DNA from: Bacillus sp. NTK071
Lineage (GTDB): Bacteria > Bacillota > Bacilli > Bacillales > Guptibacillaceae
Assembly: GCF_017303315.1 (NCBI RefSeq)
Contig: NZ_JAFKOI010000013.1
Location: forward strand, 38,382 to 102,381
Length of the DNA: 64,000 nt
Direction: 5' to 3'
Shown here: positions 50,524 through 59,682 of the stretch, in pieces
How the letters are laid out: the number at the start of each line of letters is the position of its first letter
How positions within the stretch are numbered: position 1 is the stretch's first letter
Made by a program: the position numbers and the translations under genes
The notes under the pieces: model-generated
Told to the model about the DNA's origin: nothing
Databases searched by the model: none
Seen by the model: only the letters and a program-made list of their open reading frames with translations

Positions 50524-51436
50524 ACAAATGTTTTAGAAAATCAGCCTCAGAAATAACTTCAATGGAATGCCCCTGTGCGAGTAATGTTTCAGCACGTTCT
50601 AACTGGCTGTTTTTCACTCCATTTTTATAATTACGAAACGTAGCATTTCCGACAATTAGATAGTTCGTCGAAGCTTCTACATTGCGTTGCCACTTCCCTC
50701 CTAAATCAACAATACGTTGAATCGCTTCCTCCCTTTTCATCCTATCCAATTTGCCTGTAAACACAATGGAAGTATGATAAAAAGGATGATTTGTATCATG
50801 TTCAGAAGTAGCGGCTACAAATGATTCTGCCTGCTTCTTAGCTTGGCGTCGTTTGTTTAATTTAGCAGGTTCATAGCTTGTGTCAAACATCATTCCGTTC
50901 GTTGTGTTCGTTTTATCAACAAGCTCTTTCACATTGGTTGCACGTAATTCTTCTGCAGCCTTTAATAGAATTTCAGCAGACGCTCGTGCATCATCTAATG
51001 CATGGTGATGATCTAGTTCGATTCCTAGATAATCAGACACTACATTTAATTTATAACGAGGCAACGCCCACGTTTTCTTCGAAATGTTCACTGTACAATT
51101 GTAGGCAAGCATCGGATATGGAAGATTGTATTGATCAAGAACTGCTCGCAATACACTCATATCGAACTGAGCATTGTGTGCTACAAGAAACTTCCCTTCG
51201 AGTAGCTCTCGAATTTCACTCTCCCAAAGAACATCAAACTCTGGTGCATCAGCTACATCGTCTTTTGTAATACCGTGAATGCTTACATTAATACCAGCAA
51301 AATAATTTTGCTTTGGTTTAACTAGCCGATAATATTCTTTTTTCAACTTTCCCTTTTCATATTCAACAAGTCCAATTGAACAAACACTACCTCTTGAAGA
51401 ATTGGCCGTTTCAAAATCTAGCGCTACAAAATCCAT
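50522..51436 (-). CDS. DEDD 3'-5' exonuclease domain fused to BRCT domain
   Basis: A 304-residue protein. The exonuclease domain (about 1-165) opens with VALDFETANSSRGSVCSIGL, carries AHNAQFDMSVL near 85, and ends with HHALDDARASAEILL, giving the DEDDh residues. A linker follows, then a C-terminal BRCT domain (about 220-304) with IVFTGKLDRMKREEAIQRIV and TNYLIVGN. Such fusions resemble DnaQ-like proofreading exonucleases with a BRCT tether for repair complexes. The ATG at 51436 follows AAGGAG. It stands alone. Confidence 0.87.
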   Translation of the reverse strand: MDFVALDFETANSSRGSVCSIGLVEYEKGKLKKEYYRLVKPKQNYFAGINVSIHGITKDDVADAPEFDVLWESEIRELLEGKFLVAHNAQFDMSVLRAVLDQYNLPYPMLAYNCTVNISKKTWALPRYKLNVVSDYLGIELDHHHALDDARASAEILLKAAEELRATNVKELVDKTNTTNGMMFDTSYEPAKLNKRRQAKKQAESFVAATSEHDTNHPFYHTSIVFTGKLDRMKREEAIQRIVDLGGKWQRNVEASTNYLIVGNATFRNYKNGVKNSQLERAETLLAQGHSIEVISEADFLKHL

Positions 51437-51504
51437 CGCTTAACTCCTTTTTTCACATCTATAAATCTATCTTAGAAGGTTCTGATATAATCGTCCAACT
51501 TTTT

Positions 51505-51550
51505 GTTCTACAAAAGGAGTAGCTGAAATCAGCTACTCCTTTTGTAGAAC
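51505..51550 (-). terminator. 46-bp near-perfect palindrome after the PLD-like gene
   Basis: A 22-bp stem (GTTCTACAAAAGGAGTAGCT plus GA) with an AA loop lies directly after the stop at 51559. The U-rich run lies inside the stem, as in some terminators. Confidence 0.7.
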
Positions 51551-51558
51551 TATAGGAT

Positions 51559-53520
51559 CTACTGGACTGTGCCTCCAGCTTGCGTATAACGGGCGTTAAA
51601 CTCCTGCACGAATTGGTTAGTAATGTTTGTGTCGTGAATAATAAGCATATTCTCATCATTTATATCATTACCATTTGTACTCCAGTTCGTTGAACCAACG
51701 ATGACAGTTGGATCACTGTTCGTATCAGCGTCGATAATCATTGTTTTACTATGAAGTTTACGAGATTCAGCATCCTTATATACAGGTGCTGCATTTGCCC
51801 AGCGTGTATTCGGGTTGTTCGTGCTTCCTGTTACCGTTTGGCCAGTCATCTCAATGCTTGCAGACCACCACTGGTTCCAGAAGCTGCTGTCAAAGACGCC
51901 TTTAACATCAAAACCAGTTAGCGTTCCTTGCTGATCTGTATAAGATCCTTCCCACTTATTCTTCAGTTCATCAACGAGAGCCTGATCACTCCATGCGAAA
52001 ATGGTGAAATAGGTGTTAAGATCAGCTTCCAATTTCACAAGCTCAGCCATATGGTCTACTGCATTGTCTCCAGGTGAGAAATAAACTTCCATTTCTTTAC
52101 CACCAATTGTTAATTCGTGAACGGTGTTATCTGTTTTACGTGAGCTAAAATCAGCATTCTGGACGTTAGGTGTTAACGTATTGCTACCCCACATTTCATT
52201 GAACTCAGTTTCATAAATGCCAGCAAGCTCAGAAGAATTCACTTCAACAACATGCTGCTGATTTCCATCTAATACTCCGTTTTGCATATTTTCATCTGAT
52301 CCATAAAGACCAGTTACCGTGAAGTTCCAGCTACCAGTGAACACCCATTTATCATCGATAACCGCAAATTTATTATGCATTTGCGTGCCTGGTGAGTAGT
52401 ACGTTCCATCGCTTTGCTGTTCTGCATCGACAAATAAATAACCAGTCATCTCTGTATTACCAACCATAATTGTTTTCTGTGGAAAATCGTCAGGTGAAGA
52501 TGGAAGGCCGTGATCTGCTCGTTTCGCTTGATCTTCAACAGCAAGCATTGGTGAATCAGAAAGGATTGTAATGTCATCAGCAGTTCCAATCACCATGTCT
52601 TCTCCTCTTACCATTTCTTCCACATATAGTCTCATTAACTCAAAACGTTCGACATAATGAGGGTCTGTCGCATCCTTTGCATCCGCAATAACCCGTACAT
52701 CTACGCCTTCCGCTGCTTTAGTAATTAAAGCATCTACTACTTTTGGAAGATTAATTTCATATGTAGCAAAATCGATACTTGATGTCGCACCATTAATGCG
52801 ATTTAGTAGACGATCTTCAAGGTTCACATTATAATTCGCTTCATTTCCTGGAGATGCGTATTGGTCGAGCGCACATTTGTTAAAATACACATTGATCGCA
52901 TCAGGTGCGTTTGAAACCTGATTCAAATGTTCAGCTGTATCTGTACATGCGCCTGTAGGGGTAGAGCCCTGTGAATTAGAGACTCCAGGAGTTCCAATTC
53001 CTTCAGCGTAACTACCTGTTGAAGTATTCCAGTTCGATGCATCTGTACCGCTACCATTCGAATCAATCCGCTCCATTGTCGCTTTCGTGTCATTATCGCC
53101 ACTGTGCCAAGCATCAACGTTATCAATTAAAGCGCCACCCGAATCTCGTAACTCTAGTACTTCTCCGGTATTCCCCATTGCTCCACTATAAGTCTCATTC
53201 GCAGAAACCTCTGAAACTGTACTATCATCTGTTCTTTCAAGTAGATAATACCCGTTTGCAGGAATGGTTCCGGTTAATGGAATAGATGGAGTACCATCTG
53301 TAGAAGCCAGGTTCCAACCATCTAGAGAAACAGGAGAGCTAGTATTGTTGTATAGTTCAACCCATTCATCATTGTAGTCCGCTGTCGTCCCCATCCACGC
53401 AATTTCATTAATAACAACTTCACCTGAACTTGCCGCCTCCGCAGTCGGAGTTGGCATTGCAGGTGTAGCAATCGTTAAAGCTAGACTTGCAGTTGCAAGT
53501 AGTTTCACCATTTTCTTCAT
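51559..53520 (-). CDS. secreted lamin-tail domain / phospholipase-D-like protein
   Basis: A 653-residue exported protein. A signal peptide of about 29 residues ends at TAEAAS. An LTD (lamin-tail) domain (about 34-190) follows, with GEVVINEIAWMGTTADYNDE and SLDGWNLAS. Two PLD half-domains have the HKD-type motifs MHNKFAVIDDKWVFTGSWN (about 385) and LHSKTMIIDADT with VGSTNWS (about 605). PLD-family enzymes cut phosphodiester bonds in lipids or DNA. The LTD domain is found in secreted nucleases. It is probably an extracellular nuclease or lipase. The ATG at 53520 follows GGGGAGG. Confidence 0.88.
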   Translation of the reverse strand: MKKMVKLLATASLALTIATPAMPTPTAEAASSGEVVINEIAWMGTTADYNDEWVELYNNTSSPVSLDGWNLASTDGTPSIPLTGTIPANGYYLLERTDDSTVSEVSANETYSGAMGNTGEVLELRDSGGALIDNVDAWHSGDNDTKATMERIDSNGSGTDASNWNTSTGSYAEGIGTPGVSNSQGSTPTGACTDTAEHLNQVSNAPDAINVYFNKCALDQYASPGNEANYNVNLEDRLLNRINGATSSIDFATYEINLPKVVDALITKAAEGVDVRVIADAKDATDPHYVERFELMRLYVEEMVRGEDMVIGTADDITILSDSPMLAVEDQAKRADHGLPSSPDDFPQKTIMVGNTEMTGYLFVDAEQQSDGTYYSPGTQMHNKFAVIDDKWVFTGSWNFTVTGLYGSDENMQNGVLDGNQQHVVEVNSSELAGIYETEFNEMWGSNTLTPNVQNADFSSRKTDNTVHELTIGGKEMEVYFSPGDNAVDHMAELVKLEADLNTYFTIFAWSDQALVDELKNKWEGSYTDQQGTLTGFDVKGVFDSSFWNQWWSASIEMTGQTVTGSTNNPNTRWANAAPVYKDAESRKLHSKTMIIDADTNSDPTVIVGSTNWSTNGNDINDENMLIIHDTNITNQFVQEFNARYTQAGGTVQ

Positions 53521-53709
53521 GTTGTGATCCTCCCCAGGAAATAAGATGCGTACCGGTTCATCTTACATAATTCGACGTTTTTTTTATAGGGTTTTCGTTA
53601 AAATAGTTTGTAAATTTCAAATTTACAATCAGAACCCTTCCAATAGATTGAATAATATTCTACTTATTGACAATAATGGATAACATCTCATGAAACTGGG
53701 GTAATGACC

Positions 53710-54393
53710 ATGAATGAAATTGAAGTTTTTCTCTATTATTTTTATTTTGTTGTGATGATTTCTGCTGCTATTTACTTTTTCATACTTAGCAGGAAGCCAG
53801 AGGGTGTTCCGCTCTACGAATATGTGGTTGCGATTATGATTACCTCCTGGTCAGGAGTAGCGTACTTATCTATTGCTCTTGGACAAGGTTTTGTCGAGCG
53901 GGCTGATAAGACGATCTTTTTTGCACGATACCTGGATTGGCTTGTTTCTACACCCCTTCTCGTACTGGCCCTTGCCTTAACCGCTATGTTCTATGAAACG
54001 AAGAAAAACAAAGTTCTTATTGCATCGATCATGGCAACAGATGTTTTTATGATCCTAACAGGATTAATTGCCGATTTTTCGCCTGACTCCCTTAAATACA
54101 TCTGGTACTCTCTCGGTGTGATTGCCCTCTTTATTATTCTCCTTATTACATGGATACCGTTAAAGAGAATCGCAGACCGTCACGAACAGCTATCCAAGCA
54201 CTACAAACGTGTTGCCCTCTATCTCACTTTTTTCTGGTTACTTTATCCAACTGCATGGGTTCTCGGTGCATCTGGTATTGGAATGACTCAAGGCATCATT
54301 GATACACTAGCGTTCGTGATTCTGCCGATTTTCTCAAAAGTTGGCTTCGGGTTACTAGATCTACATGGTTTACGTAAACTTAAAACAAACTAA
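53710..54393 (+). CDS. xenorhodopsin-type microbial rhodopsin
   Basis: A seven-helix retinal protein of 227 residues counted from the ATG at 53710, which has GGGG 8 nt upstream. Retinal binds Lys210 in PIFSKVGFGLLDL. Helix C reads ARYLDWLVSTPLLVLALAL: Arg73, the counterion Asp76, Ser80 (Thr89 of bacteriorhodopsin) and Ala87 (its proton donor Asp96). The second counterion Asp212 is replaced by Pro206, and Asp217 follows Lys210 by seven residues. Asp, Ser, Ala, Pro and Asp at these places are the signature of xenorhodopsins, several of which pump protons into the cell. No retinal-synthesis gene is in this window. It is a single gene with its own terminator. Confidence 0.9.
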   Translation: MNEIEVFLYYFYFVVMISAAIYFFILSRKPEGVPLYEYVVAIMITSWSGVAYLSIALGQGFVERADKTIFFARYLDWLVSTPLLVLALALTAMFYETKKNKVLIASIMATDVFMILTGLIADFSPDSLKYIWYSLGVIALFIILLITWIPLKRIADRHEQLSKHYKRVALYLTFFWLLYPTAWVLGASGIGMTQGIIDTLAFVILPIFSKVGFGLLDLHGLRKLKTN

Positions 54394-54396
54394 ACG

Positions 54397-54435
54397 CAAA
54401 AAGCACCTGAACGATTACAGTTCAGGTGCTTTTTG
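54397..54435. terminator. terminator of the rhodopsin gene
   Basis: AAAAAGCACCTGAAC / GTTCAGGTGCTTTTT with a 7-nt loop, usable on both strands. Confidence 0.85.
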
Positions 54436-54489
54436 AATGTTCCACGTAGGAATGAGTTTAAGCGACCATACTCTTTATCTACTTTCAAT

Positions 54490-55242
54490 TTATTTCACAG
54501 CTTTAATAATCATTGTCGCCGGGAACTTCCTCGCTTTGTAGAGAGAATAATACCGGTCAGAGATTCCTGCTTCGCCTTTTTTATCATTCTCGGTAACATC
54601 ACTTTCAATCACTTCTTGGATCGTAAATCCAGCTTTAATAAGTTCATTTATGTAGGTGCTCATTTTTCGTTTCTGGATAACCATTGTCGCATCCTCACCT
54701 TTGAAATTCAGAAACGTATGAGGACCTTCATCCTGATAAGAACCAGTTAGGGTAATTTGGCCATTAATGCTTTTTAAATGAACGTATAGTGGATGATCCC
54801 AGCTGAAAATAAAGCTCCCACCTTTTTTTAAATACGAATAGATCAACTTAAATGTTGCTTCTAAATCAGTCGTCCACCCAATCGCAAAAATGGAGTATAC
54901 AACATCAAAATAATCTGCTGGCAATCCAATCTCTTCTTCCATTGGTGCACAATAAAGATGAGTGGTAAGATCCGCTAGCGTTTGTTCAGCAGTATGTTTC
55001 TGATTCAGAGACAGATCAACACCCCATAATTCACTCGCTCCAGCGTTTGCCATGTACCGTAACGAATGCCCGCTTCCATAGCCAATTTCAAGAACTTTCT
55101 TTTTGGCTAGATCGCCAAACAAGTTAAGCTCGTCCTCTGTTTGTGAGTATGGCCCATAGCTTGGTAAGGCATCCACTCCATCAAAGTGGTGTGCCACCAC
55201 ATTCCAGCTTTCTTTGTTTTGTGTAAGAACTTCTTTTTGCAT
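54490..55242 (-). CDS. class I SAM-dependent methyltransferase
   Basis: A Rossmann-type methyltransferase of about 250 residues. Motif I is KVLEIGYGSGHSLRYMA near residue 50, followed by LWGVDLSLNQ for the ribose hydroxyl contact. FDVVYSIFAIGW is motif IV. The substrate is unknown; the family includes many small-molecule methylases. The ATG at 55242 is used with GAGAGG 5 nt upstream; a GTG two codons earlier is equally plausible. It is transcribed alone. Confidence 0.82.
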   Translation of the reverse strand: MQKEVLTQNKESWNVVAHHFDGVDALPSYGPYSQTEDELNLFGDLAKKKVLEIGYGSGHSLRYMANAGASELWGVDLSLNQKHTAEQTLADLTTHLYCAPMEEEIGLPADYFDVVYSIFAIGWTTDLEATFKLIYSYLKKGGSFIFSWDHPLYVHLKSINGQITLTGSYQDEGPHTFLNFKGEDATMVIQKRKMSTYINELIKAGFTIQEVIESDVTENDKKGEAGISDRYYSLYKARKFPATMIIKAVK

Positions 55243-55316
55243 TTTCACCTCTCCCTCCTACTTCAAGTTCGAGATCATACAAGAAAGCTCCTTTATTATA
55301 ATAAGCAAAAACATCA

Positions 55317-55346
55317 AAAAGAGAACAGGTTGTCCTGTTCTCTTCT
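55317..55346 (-). terminator. terminator of the dicarboxylate symporter gene
   Basis: AGAGAACAGG / CCTGTTCTCT with a 4-nt loop just past the stop codon. Confidence 0.75.
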
Positions 55347-55350
55347 AGCG

Positions 55351-56541
55351 TTAACTTACTTTCGCTACGCTTTCATCTGTTTTCTTTTTGGAAGTTAGAC
55401 GATCAACCAGACCTGAAAGTGCACCATCACCTGTCACGTTACAAGCTGTACCGAAGCTGTCCTGTGCAAGGTAAAGTGCAATCATAAGAGACACCATTGT
55501 TGAATCGAATCCAAGCATGCTTTCAAGCAAACCAATTGCTGCCATCACTGCACCACCTGGAACCCCAGGTGCCGCAATCATTGTAATACCAAGCATCAGA
55601 ATAAAAGGAATAATTGATGCAAATGTTGGGTCCTGTCCATTCAGTAGCATGACGGCCATCGCGCAGGAAACAATGGTAATCGTACTTCCTGAGAGATGAA
55701 TAGTTGCTAGTAGTGGAACACTGAAATCAGCAATCTTCTCGCGAACACCGTTCTTCTTTGTTTGTCTAAGCGTAACTGGAATGGTTGACGCTGATGACTG
55801 TGTACCTAGCGCTGTAAAGTAAGCCGGCATCATCTCTTTTAGAAGTTTAAACGGATTACGCGATGTCGCTGCACCTGTTACACTATATTGAATGAGAAGC
55901 ATCGTCATATGAAGCAAAATAATCATAACGAACACTTTCGCAAATACACTAAGAATCGTTTGAACTTGTCCCGCGCTTGTCATGTTTGCAAAAATCCCCA
56001 AAATGTGAAGAGGAAGAAGCGGGATAATAACAAAGCTAATCACTTTTTCAATAATGGTGCGAAATTCTACCATAACACCTTTAAGCTGATTCCCTTTCAT
56101 AGCTGCCATCCCAAGTCCGAGTGTAAATGCTAATACAAGCGCAGTCATAACGCCCATAATTGGTGGAATGTCGACTTGGAAGAATGGTTTCAGTAACGAT
56201 TCTTCAGGATTCCCCATTTCAGAGGCAACGCCACCTGTTTCAAGGAATAATGGATAAAGGTTTCTAGCGGCGAAAAACGCAAGTAATCCTGCAAGAAATG
56301 TAGATAAATACGCTACAGAAGTCGTAATACCTATTAACTTACCAGCTCCCTTTCCAATCTCACCAATTCCAGGTGCAATGAAGCCTATGATAATAAGCGG
56401 AATCGCGAATCCAAGAAAGTTCCCGAAAATTCCGTTGAATGTCGCAAACACTCGTACAATCCAGTCCGGAAAGTATGCTCCAATCACAATTCCGAGCGTA
56501 ATGGCAATAAGAATACGTGGCAATAGTCCAATTTTCTTCAT
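55351..56541 (-). CDS. dicarboxylate/amino-acid:cation symporter (DAACS)
   Basis: A transporter of about 396 residues of the glutamate/dicarboxylate symporter fold. Eight helices and two re-entrant loops are expected. LGTQSSASTIPVTLRQ (about residue 258) is the HP1 serine-rich loop, and DSFGTACNVTGDGALSG near the C terminus replaces the usual NMDGT motif with NVTGD. This suggests a substrate unlike glutamate; a serine, tricarballylate or other carboxylate is possible. The ATG at 56541 follows GGAGG by 5 nt. It stands alone. Confidence 0.87.
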   Translation of the reverse strand: MKKIGLLPRILIAITLGIVIGAYFPDWIVRVFATFNGIFGNFLGFAIPLIIIGFIAPGIGEIGKGAGKLIGITTSVAYLSTFLAGLLAFFAARNLYPLFLETGGVASEMGNPEESLLKPFFQVDIPPIMGVMTALVLAFTLGLGMAAMKGNQLKGVMVEFRTIIEKVISFVIIPLLPLHILGIFANMTSAGQVQTILSVFAKVFVMIILLHMTMLLIQYSVTGAATSRNPFKLLKEMMPAYFTALGTQSSASTIPVTLRQTKKNGVREKIADFSVPLLATIHLSGSTITIVSCAMAVMLLNGQDPTFASIIPFILMLGITMIAAPGVPGGAVMAAIGLLESMLGFDSTMVSLMIALYLAQDSFGTACNVTGDGALSGLVDRLTSKKKTDESVAKVS

Positions 56542-56686
56542 AGTGTCCTCCATACAAAAACATTTGTCCTTCTCAGATGTAATATATGTGTACTTTACTA
56601 AAAACACAGCATTCTAGCAAGGCATTTGTATCAAAAAAAGTTTTTATTACAAAACTTTTACCAAATTGCCCCAACCAGAATAACAA

Positions 56687-56722
56687 AAGCGCAAGCACAC
56701 GGTCTCCCGCTAAGCGCTTGCG
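56687..56722 (-). terminator. hairpin downstream of the biotinyl-like gene
   Basis: GCGCAAGC / GCTTGCGC arms enclose a loop of about 18 nt. It lies past the stop of the gene at 56760, with a modest T tract. Confidence 0.5.
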
Positions 56723-56759
56723 CCATTCTTTATTTAATCAGACTAAGAGACTTCAAAGA

Positions 56760-57005
56760 TCAGTCACTTCCTGTTACAAAATCATCTTCTTTCATTGATG
56801 CGAGAACAAAGCCACCTGTTACACGGTCATTCTCTTTCACATGAAGTTCAGAAATTTCTCCGCTGACACCTAGCGTAACTTTCTCTGTATTGCCCTGCCC
56901 GTTGCGAATGACAAACATTGGCTCCCATTCGTATACACGAGATGCGTGATTGACGAATATCTTTTCGATTACTCCCTCACATGGACAGACCACTGAACGA
57001 TTCAT
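56760..57005 (-). CDS. small biotinyl/lipoyl-like domain protein
   Basis: An 81-residue protein with the strand pattern of the biotinyl/lipoyl fold. VCPCEGVIEKIFVNHASRVY is the first hammerhead half and VSGEISELHVKENDRVTGG the second. The modified lysine expected in the central MKM/DKA turn is not visible (the turn reads VIRNGQG). It may be a structural relative without the cofactor, or a protein-binding adaptor. GGGGAAAC-type spacing gives a weak site before the ATG at 57005. No partner enzyme adjoins it. Confidence 0.6.
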   Translation of the reverse strand: MNRSVVCPCEGVIEKIFVNHASRVYEWEPMFVIRNGQGNTEKVTLGVSGEISELHVKENDRVTGGFVLASMKEDDFVTGSD

Positions 57006-57241
57006 GAATTGTTTCCCCTTTCGTGCATGTAATGGTTCCTTTTAGGAACGGTTCTTATATACTTTCATGATATGTCTCACTTGCATTTCTATGATGCGAA
57101 ACAATTGAAATCTAAACCTTGCGTCCATTTTACCTGCTTTTTTGAATTTGACAACCCCTTAAATCCGTTGATTTTTTCTTGTCCTTAAAGAAAACGCTTC
57201 ATCTCTTTGTAAAATAAAAAAAGAAGCCTGATTGATTGGAT

Positions 57242-57805
57242 TCAGGCATTCTCTTCCATTTTATTCTTTGTATCTTTATCGATTTCTTCTCGTAATGATT
57301 TTAGAATAACATGGTGATCGGCATATTCACTGCCGTAAGTAAGGTTAAATGCGTAATCAAACCCAGGTGGATTTGTGCCCTGTGTATGTTGGATAATCGT
57401 TTCGATTTTATCCAGCGCTTTTACGAATTTCGCTTCATTTGTTATACCTCGATTATATTCTTTGCAAAGAGTTAGAATGGAATTGCTTTTCGTAAGTGGC
57501 AATGAGGAAGTTAGCTTCTTCACTGCTTCTTCTTCTTTTCTTATTTTTTCTTGTTGATCAACTTTTATTGTCGCTGAAATATCGCCATCATAGGCCTCAC
57601 CTAAATCGTGTACAAGACACATGTAGATCACTCTGTTCATGTTTAGTTCTGGGAACTGATCATTAAGTGCGAGTGCAAACATTGCGAGCCTCCAGGAATG
57701 CTCTGCTACACTTTCTCGTCTTCCGCTTTTCATATAAGCTGTTCGAGTCGTATCTTTTAATCTTTCGAGTTCTTTGATGAAAGTAATTATTTCCACTGCA
57801 TCCAT
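57242..57805 (-). CDS. HD-domain hydrolase, 5'-deoxynucleotidase YfbR-like
   Basis: A protein of about 187 residues. The HD signature is in RRESVAEHSWRLAMF (first His), VHDLGEAYDGDIS (His-Asp) and LDKIETIIQH (Asp), the arrangement of the YfbR/HDDC2 family that hydrolyses deoxynucleoside 5'-monophosphates. The substrate is inferred. The ATG at 57805 has AGGAG 8 nt upstream; a GTG at 57814 is less likely. It is transcribed alone. Confidence 0.82.
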   Translation of the reverse strand: MDAVEIITFIKELERLKDTTRTAYMKSGRRESVAEHSWRLAMFALALNDQFPELNMNRVIYMCLVHDLGEAYDGDISATIKVDQQEKIRKEEEAVKKLTSSLPLTKSNSILTLCKEYNRGITNEAKFVKALDKIETIIQHTQGTNPPGFDYAFNLTYGSEYADHHVILKSLREEIDKDTKNKMEENA

Positions 57806-57975
57806 AATCGACACTCCTCTTCAAAAGGTGTTTATGTTCTATATATGTTAAAGAACATAGTTCTGCCCCTTTCTTTGTCGTTTTTGATATGAATGACTAG
57901 AGTAGATATAAATAAAATCGAGTAGCTTCACAGGCACCACCCGATTTAACTCGTTTTTTGTCGAATACTTTCTTC

Positions 57976-59061
57976 TTATATAATTTTTCTTATTCTCGCT
58001 ATCAGAAGTAGAAATAAAGGGAGTAGAAATCCATAAGTTGAAGCGTAGAAAATCCAGGTTTTGGAGATGAACTCTTGCACATAAACAATATCAGGATAAC
58101 TAATTTTAGCTAATACAATGGTAATAATCCCTAGTGGAAAGAGGAGCGGTCGATAATCTTCCATTTCAATCACTTGAGATAATCCTAGCGCAGAAACATA
58201 GTACAAGAGGACTAATTTAAAGTAAATTGACAACATCCACATAATTGCAACTATGACTTCAATTCGCTGAATAAATTGTCCTATGTTAACTTTTTTAGCA
58301 AGAACATATGTTGGATATGTATTTCTTGCTGTGAAGTCTACCCCCAGTACAAGTAGGCATAAGACTATTACGGCAAACAGCATTAGTCCCCCAACTATAG
58401 TGCCTTTTAGAAAATCTCTTCTAACACTTTTAGTAGCATTAACAGATGGATGAATCATTAAAAAAATGATTAGCTCTAGAAATGGTAGACCTATAAAAGG
58501 TAGAGTGGCTCTTAGAATAGGCTTGAAACCTCCATCGAACACTGGTTGGATATTTTCGAACTTAATTTCCGGTAGAAGAAGAACGACAAGAATAAATAAC
58601 AAACCGAAAACCCACGGAAAGAAAATTTCACAAGCGCGTGCTATTGTTTCAATCCCTAATCTAGCCCCCATTATAATCACCACTAAAAAAACAGCAAAAA
58701 TAACCTCTAGAGGAGTTTCAATGAGAATTTGGGTTGTAAAGAAATCACCTATGTTACGAAGGACAAGTGCAGCTAGCAAAAAAGTGAAACTAAAGAAGGA
58801 CAATGAAGCCATTTTACCGAGCCACTTTCCAAGAATTCTTTCATTGGCTTGAATAATTGTGAGATCTGGAAATTTGTTAATGAACAAGCTATAGAAAAAA
58901 ACAAGGAGGATACCTATTACTCCAGCTAGGGTGGCTGCCATCCACGCATCTTGTTTCGCTTCACCTGCAAGTGAAGAAGGTATGATCAAAATTGAACTTC
59001 CAATGATATAAAGTGAGACTAACCAGGTTAATTGACGCGAATTGATTGTTTCTCGTTTCAA
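57976..59061 (-). CDS. spore germination protein GerB-type (APC-superfamily permease)
   Basis: A 361-residue protein with about ten membrane helices of the GerAB/ArcD/ProY family. It begins with SRQLTWLVSLYIIGSSILII and carries QANERILGKWLGK near residue 70. In ger receptors the B subunit holds the germinant pocket. It lies on the minus strand downstream of a CBO0543-type and a DUF3231 gene, whereas the matching A and C subunits are on the plus strand beyond 60.8 kb. That is an unusual split of the operon. It may work with the GerA and GerC proteins here. Confidence 0.88.
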   Translation of the reverse strand: MKRETINSRQLTWLVSLYIIGSSILIIPSSLAGEAKQDAWMAATLAGVIGILLVFFYSLFINKFPDLTIIQANERILGKWLGKMASLSFFSFTFLLAALVLRNIGDFFTTQILIETPLEVIFAVFLVVIIMGARLGIETIARACEIFFPWVFGLLFILVVLLLPEIKFENIQPVFDGGFKPILRATLPFIGLPFLELIIFLMIHPSVNATKSVRRDFLKGTIVGGLMLFAVIVLCLLVLGVDFTARNTYPTYVLAKKVNIGQFIQRIEVIVAIMWMLSIYFKLVLLYYVSALGLSQVIEMEDYRPLLFPLGIITIVLAKISYPDIVYVQEFISKTWIFYASTYGFLLPLFLLLIARIRKII

Positions 59062-59117
59062 GCTTTACACCTTCCTTAAGGCTCCTATATTAGGTTCTTC
59101 GATTCCATGCCATGGGC

Positions 59118-59615
59118 TTAAATGTAATCAAAAAGAAAGAGAAGCAACACTGTAAAGAAGACAGACAGAGGAAGAGCGAGGCGTTTATTCACATGATGAA
59201 GATGCACCATTGGAAACATCACTGTTAAAAATAGTAAAGACCACCCTAAATTCCATCCATTGTGGTAAGTGATGATGTTCATCCATGATGCGACACATTC
59301 AACTATCCAAAAGACAATTATCCATTTACCGTTATAAATGATCATTCTAACTATGCCTTCAGTGGGAAAGTTAGATAAATAAACAAATGCCGATAGTGGG
59401 TTAATAATTAAGTTATGAACAAAATGAGTGTTTGTCCTATTAATAAAGGAGTCTTCTTGAAGTTCCCACAATAGAAAATGTTCATGCGAAATATATTCAT
59501 ATACAAACGTCGCTAGAGCTATATAAAGCATACTAGGATAATATTTTTCCCAATTACGCCAATCCCCTTTCCAAATAGAAAGGAAGATGACGAATAATCC
59601 AAGGAATAAGTTCAT
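59118..59615 (-). CDS. CBO0543-family membrane protein
   Basis: A 165-residue hydrophobic protein with four or five helices. The phrases ATFVYEYISHEHFLLWEL, GKWIIVFWIVECVASWMNII and TYHNGWNLGWSLLFLTVMF match CBO0543-family proteins, which occur in Bacillus and Clostridium next to sporulation genes. The function is unknown. It starts at an ATG at 59615 preceded by GGAGAAAA. It lies between DUF3231 and GerB on the same strand, with gaps of 67 and 56 bp, and so probably belongs to their transcript. Confidence 0.75.
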   Translation of the reverse strand: MNLFLGLFVIFLSIWKGDWRNWEKYYPSMLYIALATFVYEYISHEHFLLWELQEDSFINRTNTHFVHNLIINPLSAFVYLSNFPTEGIVRMIIYNGKWIIVFWIVECVASWMNIITYHNGWNLGWSLLFLTVMFPMVHLHHVNKRLALPLSVFFTVLLLFLFDYI

Positions 59616-59682
59616 TTTTTTCTCCTCTTTCTACCCTGTTACCATTAAGAGGGGCATGGAGTGTTTAAATCAATGGAAATGT

